Shown one piece after another: positions 1 through 9,025 of a stretch of DNA of 50,010 nucleotides; within the stretch, counting starts at the first letter, position 1; each line of letters opens with the position of its first letter. Under the pieces are notes generated by a model. That model worked only from the letters and a program-made list of their open reading frames with translations. It made no database searches and had not been told where the DNA came from. Location of the stretch: the NCBI GenBank assembly GCA_012519315.1, contig JAAYQM010000054.1, positions 1 through 50,010 on the forward strand, in the 5' to 3' direction. The stretch is from Clostridiales bacterium (GTDB lineage Bacteria > Bacillota > Clostridia > Oscillospirales > CAG-272). The translations under genes and the position numbers were made by a program.

Positions 1-2057
1 ATCGGAGAGGCGGCAATCAGAACATCCGCCCTGCGCTTTAAGGCCTGACAATAGGTAGCTCTCAAAAGGTGCAGCTTTGTCTCCCTTGCCTTCTGCGTTC
101 TGTAATGCAAGAGGCTTGTGGTAAAAGAAACATCGGCCTCGTATAAAAGCCGCAAATCGGCAAATCGATTGCTCACTGCCCCTACCCTGTGCCCCGACTG
201 CTTTAATGTCTCGATCAAGGATAATTTCCCCTGCGAATCAAGACCGGCATATAAATCACATTCAGGGACAGCCTGACAAAGAGAGTCCCTGCCCAGAGCT
301 GCCGAATACACATTTGTATCTATATCCTCTTTTTTTCGGATGCCGCATCCAATGGCAAGACGTGTAAGATCTGCCGCACTCCCGTCGTGAAGCATAATGG
401 TGCGCATCCCCATTCGGCGGCAATATTCAATAAAGTCAAAAGCGCCTTCATTTAAATGCTCCCGCTGCGCAATTAAACCGACAAAGCACATCTCCCTTTG
501 AACCGCACCGATTCGCCGCAGATTATTGTAAATTGTTTTCGAGCGGGCAACGGCATACACCTGACACCCTTCCTCATACAGATCTTTCCCGATCTGTAAA
601 ATTTCCCTTAAAACCGATGCATCTAAGGACTTCTCAATCTTCCAGTCACAATAGGTTGTACAGCGCCCCAGTATCTCGGCAGGTTCTCCCCGGACTATTG
701 CAGTATGCCCTTCCTCATCAGACGTCAACACCGTATCAAACAGGGAGCCATGACCCCGACCGCACCTCTCAAGCAGGGGAAAATCCCCCGCCAGGGCAGA
801 AAGATCGATACGAGCCTCCTCTGCAACAGAAAGAAGAGCCTCCCCGTCCGTAAAATCCCCTGTGTTTTGCGCAAGGCTGCTGCGCCCGTGCAGAGCTCCC
901 GATACCACAAGGGCGTTCTTCAACAAATCAATCCCGCAGGAATTATCCTTTATCCCCCGCCCCAAATCGGGCTGCCTGTACAGCTTTCCGCCTGTATAAA
1001 GGGCGGTTATCTCAAGTCGTGACGGATCATAAATACTGCCGCTGTCTATTATAATGCAATCCAGAAGGCTGAGCTTTTCGATTTTTGAAATGTTTTTTAT
1101 AATTGCTCCGCCGCTGCCCTCTTTAGATATCAGAGCGGCACCTGCCAGCCCGCGGGCAAGGATAATATATCCCAAAGCCCAGAGCAACTCACTCATCGAA
1201 GCAACGGCAAGGCAAAGAGCGGTTAGAAAAACATCAAAGAGCTCCCCGCCTCGTAATGAAAGCACAAGATCGAGCAAGGTGATTACAAAAACCAGGGCAA
1301 TAGCAGCTAAACCCTGAATTCTGCAATACTTCTTCACCTGCCGCAATAGGGGAAACTCACTGTGAGATTCAAGGGGGATCGGACCCTTCTTCATGTAAAT
1401 CCGGGTATCCTCTCCGGTAGCGACAACAATCGCCCGCCCGCTGCCTCCCACTACCGTAGATGAGGCAAAAACCATATTGCTCTGTTCGGACAGCCCCCGA
1501 CGAGCATCAAAGAGGTTTTCTGCATTTTTATGTACGGGCGTGCCTCCTCCGCAGAGATCGGCCTCAACCACCATTAGGTTCTCCGCCGAAACAATCCTTG
1601 CGTCACAGACAACAACATCCCCCTCACGCAGAAAAATAACATCTCCGCATACGATAGAACGGCTGTCTATCAGTACAAGCCGACCCTCCCGCAACACACA
1701 CATCTCAGGAATCGAATAAGTGTAAATCGCAGAAAAAATCTGCTGAGATTTTACATATGTCAGTGCCGTCAGGACAAAATTTATCAACCATACCGAAAGA
1801 ATCACCGCCGCGGTTTGCCGATACTCAAAAATCCAGGCAACCCCAACGGTAAGGAGCAGAAGCAAAGAGGTAAAATCGAATGCGATTTTACCTATATAGC
1901 TGCGTGTTTTCGATTGGGGAATCTGATAAAGAGCGTTTGGTCCATCCTTGCGCAAACGAATACGAGCCGCCTTTCGAGTAAGCCCGACGGCGGCATTCGT
2001 TTTCAATATTTTTTCTATCTCTTCCGGAGTTTTAGTATACCAGGCATCGTTCATCAT
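1..2057 (-). CDS. P-type cation ATPase-like pseudoenzyme (partial, C-terminus off window)
   Basis: The minus strand is open without a stop from an ATG at 2057 (or 2054) to base 1, about 685 codons; I translated it by hand. The fold matches P2-type (Ca2+-like) ATPases: N-terminal cation-ATPase domain, M1/M2 near residues 65-110, actuator domain with GDVIFLREGD, M3/M4 near 245-300, then P and N domains with the nucleotide-domain signature RGEP. Every catalytic motif is altered: TGES reads CGGG (about residues 169-172), PEGL in M4 reads SELL (289-292), DKTGT reads DSGSI (338-342), TGD reads HDG (557-559) and the GDGVND hinge reads SNRFAD (629-634). Ion pumping by the usual phospho-cycle therefore looks impossible. 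The frame is not decayed, so a regulatory or scaffold role is inferred. It starts 9 bases after the ClpE-type gene stop and probably shares its transcript. The last transmembrane helices lie outside the window. Confidence 0.85.
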   Translation of the reverse strand, partial: MMNDAWYTKTPEEIEKILKTNAAVGLTRKAARIRLRKDGPNALYQIPQSKTRSYIGKIAFDFTSLLLLLTVGVAWIFEYRQTAAVILSVWLINFVLTALTYVKSQQIFSAIYTYSIPEMCVLREGRLVLIDSRSIVCGDVIFLREGDVVVCDARIVSAENLMVVEADLCGGGTPVHKNAENLFDARRGLSEQSNMVFASSTVVGGSGRAIVVATGEDTRIYMKKGPIPLESHSEFPLLRQVKKYCRIQGLAAIALVFVITLLDLVLSLRGGELFDVFLTALCLAVASMSELLWALGYIILARGLAGAALISKEGSGGAIIKNISKIEKLSLLDCIIIDSGSIYDPSRLEITALYTGGKLYRQPDLGRGIKDNSCGIDLLKNALVVSGALHGRSSLAQNTGDFTDGEALLSVAEEARIDLSALAGDFPLLERCGRGHGSLFDTVLTSDEEGHTAIVRGEPAEILGRCTTYCDWKIEKSLDASVLREILQIGKDLYEEGCQVYAVARSKTIYNNLRRIGAVQREMCFVGLIAQREHLNEGAFDFIEYCRRMGMRTIMLHDGSAADLTRLAIGCGIRKKEDIDTNVYSAALGRDSLCQAVPECDLYAGLDSQGKLSLIETLKQSGHRVGAVSNRFADLRLLYEADVSFTTSLLHYRTQKARETKLHLLRATYCQALKRRADVLIAASP

Positions 2058-2066
2058 CTTTAATCT

Positions 2067-4325
2067 TTATGCGGTAACTATTTTCAGCGCATTGTCCGAA
2101 ACAAGCAGGGTAAAATCATTAATCGGATTCTCATAACTGGTGATAATGATTTGCGCCAGCTGGTCTTCGACATTAACCTGAATATATCTGCGCATATTCC
2201 TTGCCCCATATTTCACCGAATAAGAGTCGGCGGCAATTTTCGCTGCCGCTTCCGGAGTAAAGCTGAAGGTAATCCCCTTTTCGCTAAGAACCTCGGCAAG
2301 CTGCCTCAGCATCAAAGAGGCAATAGCCTTAAAATCTTCGGTATCAAGTGTTCTGAAGGTGATAATCTCATCGACCCGATTGATAAATTCAGGGCGGAGA
2401 AACTCGCTAAGCGCGCGCTCGGTTTTTTCCTTTTGCTGCAGATCAACGCTTTCGGAAAAGCCGGAAATCGCCGCCCCCTTTTGTGAGCCTGCGTTAGTTG
2501 TCATAACAATGAGAGTGTTCTCAAAATTAACCTGCTTGCCCCTTGCATCGGTAATCTTGCCATCATCAAGAATCTGAAGTAAAATATTCAACACATCGGG
2601 ATGAGCCTTTTCAATTTCGTCAAAAAGAATAACCGAATAGGGACGCCGTCTGATTTTTTCGGTAAGCTGTCCCGCCTCGTCATAGCCGACATAGCCGGGA
2701 GGCGCGCCGATAATGCGTGAGACCGAATGCTTCTCCATAAACTCAGACATATCAAGCCTGATAAGCGTTTCCGGCGAATCAAAGAGATCCTCGGAGAGCA
2801 CCTTTACAAGCTCGGTTTTCCCAACACCTGTGGGACCGGCAAATATAAAGGATACCGGCTTGCGCTTATATGATACGCCGGCACGGTTACGGCGAATAGC
2901 CCGGGCAACAGCGTTAACCGCCTCGTCCTGTCCGATAATACGCTCTTTTAGCCGTTCCTCCAGCCCATTGAGACGTTCAAATTCGTTTTCGTTAATCGAT
3001 GAAGCAGGAATCCCCGTCCAAATCTCAATAACATAGGCGAGATCGGCATGAGTAAGCTCAACCGCCCGTGCTTTCGGCTCAATTTCGGACAAGGTCTGGT
3101 TTATTTGCAGCTCCTTGACCTTGATATCGGCAAGCTGTCGATATTTCAACTCCTGCTCACCGGGGGTAGAATCAGGCATATTGTCGCTGGCCTCTTTTTC
3201 AGCCTTGAGCTGCATTAGCTCGCGGCGGAGACGATAAACCTCGTTTATTTCCTTTGTGGAGAGGGACAAATGCGCAGCCGCCTCATCCAGCAAATCGATC
3301 GCCTTATCGGGCAGGTACCTGTCGGTTATATAACGCTCAGATAAAAGAACTGCCGAGCGAAGCACATTGTCCGGTATGCGGATACCGTGAAAATCCTCAT
3401 AATACTGCTTGATACCCCGCAGCATCTCTATGCATTCGGCAATTGACGGCTCATTCACCATCACAGGCTGGAAGCGACGCTCAAGCGCCGAGTCCTTTTC
3501 GATATATTTGCGGTACTCATTCAAGGTTGTCGCACCGATCACCTGAATCTCCCCGCGAGACAAGGCCGGCTTCATGATGCTGGCGGCATTCATGCTGCCC
3601 TCTGCATCTCCGGCACCTACTATATTATGAACCTCGTCAATGACAAGAATAATATTGCCCGCTTCCTTAACCTCGGAAAGAAGCCCCAGAATCCTTGTCT
3701 CAAATTGACCTCTGAACTGGGTACCCGCCACAAGAGCGGCCAGGTCAACAAGGTAAATTTCCTTGCCCTGCAGCTTATAGGGCACATTGCCTGAGACAAT
3801 CCTCTGAGCTAATGCTTCTGCGATAGCCGTTTTTCCGACGCCGGGCTCACCCAGAAGGCAGGGGTTGTTTTTCTGACGGCGACATAGGATCTGAATAATG
3901 CGCGATAGCTCACGCTCCCGCCCGACAATGCGGTCCAGCTGCCCCTCGGCTGCCATATGTGTAATATTCTTACAATATGTCGATAAGAACTTGCGCTTTG
4001 GCTTCTGTTGCTGCGTTTCCCGCTCGCTCTTCTGCCAGCTTTTTGAGGAGCCCATAAGACCGCTCTCCCGAATCAATTTTGAAAAATCGATAGCCGGGGC
4101 GCCGCCCTCCTCATTATCCTCCTCAGGGGCAGCAAGGATTATACCCATAAAATTTTCCATGTCGGTATTCAACCGGTCAAAATCGGACTCGGTCAATCCC
4201 ATTTTATCAAGTATATCGTTAACGGGCTTTATGCCAAGATCCTTTGCGCATTTCAGACACAAACCCTCATTGCGTGTAATAAACAAAACTGCCACTCTTT
4301 TTTTGCATTTGGCACACATTTGCAT
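2067..4325 (-). CDS. ClpE-type ATP-dependent Clp protease ATPase subunit
   Basis: A 752-residue Hsp100/Clp AAA+ unfoldase that would thread proteins into ClpP. The N-terminus carries a four-cysteine zinc finger (Cys4, Cys7, Cys23, Cys26) in place of the ClpC N-domain, which is the hallmark of ClpE. AAA-1 has Walker A GEPGVGKT at 159-166 and Walker B IILVIDE at 225-231. A helical middle domain follows at about 360-420. AAA-2 has Walker A GPTGVGKT at 497-504 and Walker B VILFDE at 565-570. A ClpP-docking loop is expected near 620; SGF there only loosely fits the usual [LIVMP]-G-[FL]. The protein is slightly longer than typical ClpE because of an acidic, low-complexity stretch at about 65-110. 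A sigma-A-type promoter lies upstream, and the ribosome-binding GGAG sits in a hairpin. The pseudo-P-type ATPase is immediately downstream. ClpC is the alternative name. Confidence 0.93.
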   Translation of the reverse strand: MQMCAKCKKRVAVLFITRNEGLCLKCAKDLGIKPVNDILDKMGLTESDFDRLNTDMENFMGIILAAPEEDNEEGGAPAIDFSKLIRESGLMGSSKSWQKSERETQQQKPKRKFLSTYCKNITHMAAEGQLDRIVGRERELSRIIQILCRRQKNNPCLLGEPGVGKTAIAEALAQRIVSGNVPYKLQGKEIYLVDLAALVAGTQFRGQFETRILGLLSEVKEAGNIILVIDEVHNIVGAGDAEGSMNAASIMKPALSRGEIQVIGATTLNEYRKYIEKDSALERRFQPVMVNEPSIAECIEMLRGIKQYYEDFHGIRIPDNVLRSAVLLSERYITDRYLPDKAIDLLDEAAAHLSLSTKEINEVYRLRRELMQLKAEKEASDNMPDSTPGEQELKYRQLADIKVKELQINQTLSEIEPKARAVELTHADLAYVIEIWTGIPASSINENEFERLNGLEERLKERIIGQDEAVNAVARAIRRNRAGVSYKRKPVSFIFAGPTGVGKTELVKVLSEDLFDSPETLIRLDMSEFMEKHSVSRIIGAPPGYVGYDEAGQLTEKIRRRPYSVILFDEIEKAHPDVLNILLQILDDGKITDARGKQVNFENTLIVMTTNAGSQKGAAISGFSESVDLQQKEKTERALSEFLRPEFINRVDEIITFRTLDTEDFKAIASLMLRQLAEVLSEKGITFSFTPEAAAKIAADSYSVKYGARNMRRYIQVNVEDQLAQIIITSYENPINDFTLLVSDNALKIVTA

Positions 4326-4338
4326 GTGGAAATACTTT

Positions 4339-4358
4339 CTCCGATATCAAAATCGGAG
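4339..4358 (-). promoter_or_regulatory. hairpin over the ribosome-binding region of the ClpE-type gene
   Basis: Seven complementary bases (CTCCGAT / ATCGGAG) close a six-base loop. On the coding strand the 3' arm contains a GGAG that lies 13 bases before the ATG, and another AAAGGAG overlaps the 5' side. The stem could hide a Shine-Dalgarno element; that it responds to heat is only a guess. Confidence 0.4.
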
Positions 4359-4388
4359 TCTCCTTTCAACATAACTGTCCGAGCTTTA

Positions 4389-4417
4389 ATATTAAATTAA
4401 AAATCTATCACTGTCAA
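4389..4417 (-). promoter_or_regulatory. sigma-A promoter of the ClpE-type operon
   Basis: On the minus strand TTGACA (4412-4417) is separated by 17 bases from TAATAT (4389-4394). This gives a leader of about 55-60 bases before the ATG at 4325. Confidence 0.65.
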
Positions 4418-4444
4418 AAAGTCAGGTGCATATAAAGGCCTGAA

Positions 4445-5029
4445 CTAAATTGACTCCTTTTTTTCTACACAAGCATCTAAATCGGTAATCTTCTTCCCTT
4501 TTGCTTTTACATATTCAATATAGTAATTCACCACAGCCATAATCGCAACAGCAATGGTTACAAGACTGATTAATTGAATAGATGTCTTACTCAAATGCTC
4601 ATGAAACAATATAATCACAAAAATCGCCGCATAGAAAACACAAACGGCCATCTTACCCCACCATTTGCTGACCGCAATGACGCTGCGGCGTTTGAAAACA
4701 AAAAGCGCCCCTAACAGCATCAAAAATTCCTTTGCGATATAGATGACGGGCAGCCAGACAGGGATAAGACCTTTTACAGCAAGGCTGATCAAGACAACAC
4801 ACTGCATTAATTTATCGGCAAGGGGATCAAGTATCTTCCCGATATTTGAAGTCCAAGCAAATCGGCGAGCAAGATAACCGTCCAGCACATCGGTCAAGCC
4901 TGCAGTTATAAATATACTTAAGGCTAACAGGAGGTTATTAGGATGGTCCGAAAAAAATGCTGCAACAAATGCCCCAACCATGACTATGCGAAGAGCGGAA
5001 AGAATATTCGGTATGAAATGCAAACTCAT
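4445..5029 (-). CDS. pgsA: CDP-diacylglycerol--glycerol-3-phosphate 3-phosphatidyltransferase
   Basis: Catalyses formation of phosphatidylglycerol phosphate, the committed step to phosphatidylglycerol and cardiolipin, in the cytoplasmic membrane. The CDP-alcohol phosphotransferase signature D-x2-D-G-x2-A-R-x8-G-x3-D-x3-D is complete (Asp47, Asp50, Gly51, Ala54, Arg55, Gly64, Asp68, Asp72), and several hydrophobic helices follow. Length is 194 residues, normal for PgsA. I chose the ATG at 5029 because GGAGG lies seven bases before it; an in-frame ATG at 5050 has no such site. The gene follows the cvpA-like gene on the same strand with a 107-base gap, so it may be in the same transcript. Confidence 0.92.
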   Translation of the reverse strand: MSLHFIPNILSALRIVMVGAFVAAFFSDHPNNLLLALSIFITAGLTDVLDGYLARRFAWTSNIGKILDPLADKLMQCVVLISLAVKGLIPVWLPVIYIAKEFLMLLGALFVFKRRSVIAVSKWWGKMAVCVFYAAIFVIILFHEHLSKTSIQLISLVTIAVAIMAVVNYYIEYVKAKGKKITDLDACVEKKESI

Positions 5030-5136
5030 AATAGCCTCCATGTTTTTCAACTTCGGTGCCGATTGACTTTTCCTTAATTTGTAAATTTTTTGTTAAATTA
5101 ACTTATTCAGAGACTTTATTATATCCTTACACCATT

Positions 5137-5850
5137 TTATTTAAAAAAGATACTTCTCAGAAGGTTGTTTTCATTGAAAAACTTCAGTAATACTGAATTG
5201 TCGAGAATTGCCGAGCCGAAAATATCCGGCTCAATCGCGCTTAATGCGTTAATTCCGAAAACCGCGATTATTGAAAAGAGCCAGGCATAAAGGAGGGCAC
5301 ACACAATGCCGAACAGAACGCCGAGCAGCTTGTTTGCCGTGCGCAGGACGGGCAGCTTGAAGATCAAGTCAACGACTGCACTTACAATCCAAAGTATAAT
5401 CAGCGCACCAAAAAATATACTCGCATATCCCAGCACATTTGATATTGTGCGGGCAACAGGGTCGGCAACAGTTACGGCAAGCTCATCTATCTTCGCCGCA
5501 GTCGCCTCGGTAAAGGAGCCATAGCTAGCCTTTAGCTGCTCAAGGTCCCCCCCGTATCTTTCGATCATTTCGGTAAAGGTTTGATCCCCGAAAACCGCAG
5601 ACATATCCACAGTTTCCTTCCCGACGGGAATAAAGCCGGAGACAAACTGCCTTATCTTTTCCGAGACAGAGGAAATGATAAATTTATCGTAATACCATGC
5701 CGACAGGGACGGCGAATAAGTATTGGCCACAATTATAGCCACAATCAGTGAAACAAAGCTCATCACCGACTTAATAAATCCACGGCGAGCACCCTTGAAT
5801 ATTGTAAATGCTATAATGGCAATAAGCGCTATATCGAAAATAAAGCTCAT
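5137..5850 (-). CDS. CvpA family membrane protein
   Basis: A 237-residue integral membrane protein of the CvpA family (colicin V production/uncharacterised in Firmicutes). The N-terminus has the typical start FDIALIAIIAFTIFKGARRG followed by a second helix (about 25-45). After a soluble loop of about 80 residues come two more helices near 140-165 and 185-210. The biochemical role is not known; CvpA homologues are linked to envelope functions. The ATG at 5850 is preceded by AAGGG at nine bases; a GTG at 5859 would sit on top of that site. It lies between the DUF5711 gene and pgsA on the same strand. Confidence 0.85.
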   Translation of the reverse strand: MSFIFDIALIAIIAFTIFKGARRGFIKSVMSFVSLIVAIIVANTYSPSLSAWYYDKFIISSVSEKIRQFVSGFIPVGKETVDMSAVFGDQTFTEMIERYGGDLEQLKASYGSFTEATAAKIDELAVTVADPVARTISNVLGYASIFFGALIILWIVSAVVDLIFKLPVLRTANKLLGVLFGIVCALLYAWLFSIIAVFGINALSAIEPDIFGSAILDNSVLLKFFNENNLLRSIFFK

Positions 5851-5968
5851 AACAAGCACCCTTATTGATCGCTCTCGCCTATAACGATCAACATCTCCTT
5901 ATTTGAATATTACCGATTCTGTCAAAGTAAAAAGGGGTAGATTTGCCGCATCAGATTAAGCAATATAA

Positions 5969-7213
5969 TCAGGACTCCGGCCTTATTGTTTGTGTCCACC
6001 CTGAATAGCAGAGCAAGAATGTTTTTTCATCGTAGACCAAGAGGCGTTGCGCCCCGCTTTCCACTTTAGTGGTTGATACTGTGCCGTCTGCAGAGGAGAT
6101 CCGAATGACCTCGGTATCGGTAAGCATATAAACATAATCGCCCCAAAATTTGAGATCTACACAATTATCACCAATAATATTATTATATCTTATATTTCCT
6201 TTAGTGTCAAATATAACTGCACTGTTTTCGCCGCCGACAATATTTTTATTAAAGATAGCAACAACGCCCGATTCTCCGATATCAGCACTGATAAGGGACA
6301 TCGAACCATAGTCATATGTAGATACATTCTGCCCCTCATTATCGAAAAACCGAAGGGCGCTGTCCCCCACCGCACAAAAGCCCGAATCACCGAAATAACC
6401 GGCCTTTAGGGGGAACTCTCCCCGGTATTCAACCTTATATTTCTCGGCAGGCTCAAAGGGCGTATAACCGGAAATTTCGGTTACATAGTCCCCCCCGTCG
6501 GCATAAAAGGAGAGAAGGAGAAGCTCGCGTCCGTCCCTTTTCAATGCAAGGTCGATCACATACTTATCCTTTAGATATTTTCCGATAAGATCAAATTTAT
6601 TATTGTAGAGAAAGACGGCGGATCTATGCTCGAGAGTTTGAGTAAGCACCGCAAAGGTTCCGTCATCCGCCATTACCGCCCCGCTAATGGGATAGTCAAG
6701 AGATTGTCTGTACAATTCGGTAAGCAAATTGTAAACGGCAAACTGATATCCGCCAAAATCATAGACAAGCAAATATTTATCCGAGCTAACGAGAACCGGC
6801 TTGCTGCCTAAAAAGGCTTTGGAAAAAAGCTGACGTCCGGACGCCTTATAAACGGTCACCCGGGACTCACCCGCAATGGAAAGGTTGCCCCTGAAAATCG
6901 CAAAGCTGCGGTTCCCGTCGGCATCATATCGAATAGTACCTATAACTTCTCCCGTATCCGACCTTGCCGCCTCATCGAGATCACGCAAAAGATAGCGCAG
7001 ATTGTTGTATGTGATATTGTCTCTGTAAAATGTGACCGTCATTAGTATAAATATGATCAGCAAAAGCAGAGTCAACAATTTCAGCAGCTTAAAACGGACC
7101 GAAACCATGTGATAATACCTGTTGACCGGACTGCTCTCCTGACTCGGCTGAACGGGAAGAGACGGGTCCGGCGGACTTTTCGGGCCGGCTGTCATCAGGT
7201 TTTTTTGACGCAT
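5969..7213 (-). CDS. DUF5711 family protein (membrane-anchored, beta-propeller-like)
   Basis: A 414-residue protein with a proline-rich cytoplasmic N-terminus, one transmembrane segment (about residues 46-64) and a large extracytoplasmic part of repeating beta-strand units such as KYLLVYDFGG and GEVIGTIRYD, consistent with a propeller. This matches DUF5711, a clostridial family without a known function. The ATG at 7213 has a strong GGGAGGGG site six bases upstream, whereas the upstream in-frame ATG at 7267 lacks one. It sits between truA and the cvpA-like gene; the gap to truA is about 125 bases. No enzymatic motif is visible. Confidence 0.8.
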   Translation of the reverse strand: MRQKNLMTAGPKSPPDPSLPVQPSQESSPVNRYYHMVSVRFKLLKLLTLLLLIIFILMTVTFYRDNITYNNLRYLLRDLDEAARSDTGEVIGTIRYDADGNRSFAIFRGNLSIAGESRVTVYKASGRQLFSKAFLGSKPVLVSSDKYLLVYDFGGYQFAVYNLLTELYRQSLDYPISGAVMADDGTFAVLTQTLEHRSAVFLYNNKFDLIGKYLKDKYVIDLALKRDGRELLLLSFYADGGDYVTEISGYTPFEPAEKYKVEYRGEFPLKAGYFGDSGFCAVGDSALRFFDNEGQNVSTYDYGSMSLISADIGESGVVAIFNKNIVGGENSAVIFDTKGNIRYNNIIGDNCVDLKFWGDYVYMLTDTEVIRISSADGTVSTTKVESGAQRLLVYDEKTFLLCYSGWTQTIRPES

Positions 7214-7339
7214 GATCCCCTCCCCGATCGATGTGTTTGATCTGCTTGATGTGTTAAGATTCTGCATCGACCTGTTTTATTTTAATCTGAATTAAGAAAT
7301 GCTTCAAGGATTTCTATATAGACAAAAAGTTAAAATTTT

Positions 7340-8113
7340 TTATACAAATTCTATATTTTTATAAACAACCCTGTTTAAATACAATCCACACGCAGGAGCC
7401 GTAAAGCCTGCCTTTTTTCTATCCTTGCTCTCAGTGATAAGGGGAATCGCCTCAGGAGATATTTTCCCGCGTGAGACGTCAAGCAGGGTTCCTGCAATAA
7501 TGCGGACCATGTTGTATAAAAAGCCGTCTGCCGCGATGCGTATGGTAACGAGATCCCCCGCCCTTTCAACATTACAGTATTTAACCGTTCTTGTGGTGGA
7601 CAGCACCGAGGATCCCTCGGCCATATATGCGCGAAAATCCTGCCTACCCACAAGATACTGCGCCGCCTTGTTCATATCCTTCAAACGATTATCGTCGATT
7701 TTAAACGGGTAGTGGGCAGCCAATTTGTACAAAAAAGGGTCCCGCTCCGACCGGTTCCAGATTTTATAGAGATATTCTTTATATTCGGCATCATAGCGCG
7801 GGTGAAAATCATCCCCTACCGCCATAGAATCCATAACGGCAATATCCTTTGGCAAAAAAACATTCATCGCACGGGCTACCCGCTCTACCGGAATAGCCGG
7901 TATATTCGTCTCGTCATGAGGGCGAAGAGTCGCATAAAAGGCGTTGGCATGAACGCCGCTGTCGGTGCGGCTGCATCCCGTAATATCACAGGGGGTGCAG
8001 TACAGCGCCTGTGCCGCATTGCAGAGCACCGACTGAACGGAGACCCCGTTCTTCTGCACCTGAAATCCGCAATAGGCCGTACCGATAAATCGTATCTTTA
8101 GCAACAGCTTCAT
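7340..8113 (-). CDS. truA: tRNA pseudouridine(38-40) synthase TruA
   Basis: Converts uridines 38, 39 and 40 in the tRNA anticodon arm to pseudouridine. The catalytic motif SRTDSGVHA includes Asp51, and the C-terminal FLYNMVRIIAGTLLDVSRG block is typical of the family. At 257 residues it has normal length. GGAG precedes the ATG by seven bases. It lies directly downstream of ecfT, the usual Firmicutes order ecfA1-ecfA2-ecfT-truA, so co-transcription with the vitamin transporter module is likely. Confidence 0.95.
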   Translation of the reverse strand: MKLLLKIRFIGTAYCGFQVQKNGVSVQSVLCNAAQALYCTPCDITGCSRTDSGVHANAFYATLRPHDETNIPAIPVERVARAMNVFLPKDIAVMDSMAVGDDFHPRYDAEYKEYLYKIWNRSERDPFLYKLAAHYPFKIDDNRLKDMNKAAQYLVGRQDFRAYMAEGSSVLSTTRTVKYCNVERAGDLVTIRIAADGFLYNMVRIIAGTLLDVSRGKISPEAIPLITESKDRKKAGFTAPACGLYLNRVVYKNIEFV

Positions 8114-8165
8114 AACAACTCCACTTGACTTCCTTCTTTTTTCTGACGGTCTGAAAACTCATGTA

Positions 8166-8987
8166 TCAAAGCTTAAAGCCCGGAGCATAAATATTTATCA
8201 AAATAATTGCAGCCAAAAAGAGCAGGAAAATGAAAATCGCAAAAAAATCATTAAGCCCGTAGGTCAAAATCTTCATCCTGGTTCTGCCCTCTCCGCCGCG
8301 GTAGCAACGACATTCCATCGCAACGGCAAGCTCCTCGGCACGCCGATAAGCGGAGACAAAAAGGGGGATTATAATCGGGATGAGCGCCCGCACTCTTGAG
8401 GCGAGGCTCCCCGTTGAAAAGTCGGCGCCCCTAGCCTTTTGCGCGTTCATAATCCGGTCGGTTTCTTCTATTAATGTCGGAATAAACCGCAGAGCAAGGG
8501 ACATCATCATCGCCAAGTCATGCACAGGCACCCCAATCCTCTTTAAAGGGGAAAAAAGGCGCTCGATACCGTCGGTCAGCTGAATAGGTGAGGTTGTGTA
8601 AGTAATAAAAACGCTCGTTCCGGTAATCAACACGATGATGCGAACAAGCACAAGCAGGGCGGTAATTATCCCTTCCTTGTATATTTTTATAAATTTCCAG
8701 TGAAAGAGCAGATCCTCCCCGTTTGTGAGAAAAATATTCAAAATCATGGTAAAAATCATGATATATAAAACGGGCCTGATCCCTCGAATTATGGTTTTAA
8801 AACTGATTTTGCTAATCCCGATAATCATCACAACCGAAAGAAAGAGAGCGGCAAAGCTGAAAATACTCTTCGCACTGAAGGTGATTATGATATAAAAAAC
8901 GGTTAGGATGATCTTCGTTCTCGGATCAAGCCTGTGTATATATGATTCACCGGGAAAGAACTGACCCAGAGTAATATCCTTAAGCAT
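8166..8987 (-). CDS. ecfT: energy-coupling factor transporter transmembrane protein EcfT
   Basis: The shared membrane subunit of group II ECF vitamin/micronutrient importers, which couples substrate-binding S components to the EcfA ATPases. The 273 residues contain several hydrophobic helices and the coupling-helix signature containing ARG (QKARGADF) and a second arginine-rich segment near SYRRAEEL/ECRCYRGG. AGAGGA lies seven bases before the ATG. No S-component gene is present in the window, which suits a general module serving scattered S components. Downstream of ecfA2 by 38 bases. Confidence 0.94.
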   Translation of the reverse strand: MLKDITLGQFFPGESYIHRLDPRTKIILTVFYIIITFSAKSIFSFAALFLSVVMIIGISKISFKTIIRGIRPVLYIMIFTMILNIFLTNGEDLLFHWKFIKIYKEGIITALLVLVRIIVLITGTSVFITYTTSPIQLTDGIERLFSPLKRIGVPVHDLAMMMSLALRFIPTLIEETDRIMNAQKARGADFSTGSLASRVRALIPIIIPLFVSAYRRAEELAVAMECRCYRGGEGRTRMKILTYGLNDFFAIFIFLLFLAAIILINIYAPGFKL

Positions 8988-9025
8988 TCAATGTTCCTCT
9001 ATCCTTATATTAAGATCGGCGCCGA

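Noticed and set aside
1-2057. Calling the P-type ATPase-like gene a simple pseudogene
   Set aside because: No stop or frameshift occurs in 685 codons and structural motifs are kept, so an intact pseudoenzyme is more likely.
4400-4425. CtsR operator before the ClpE-type gene
   Set aside because: TGAC-TTTT-TGAC repeats have the wrong spacing for the CtsR heptamer pair.
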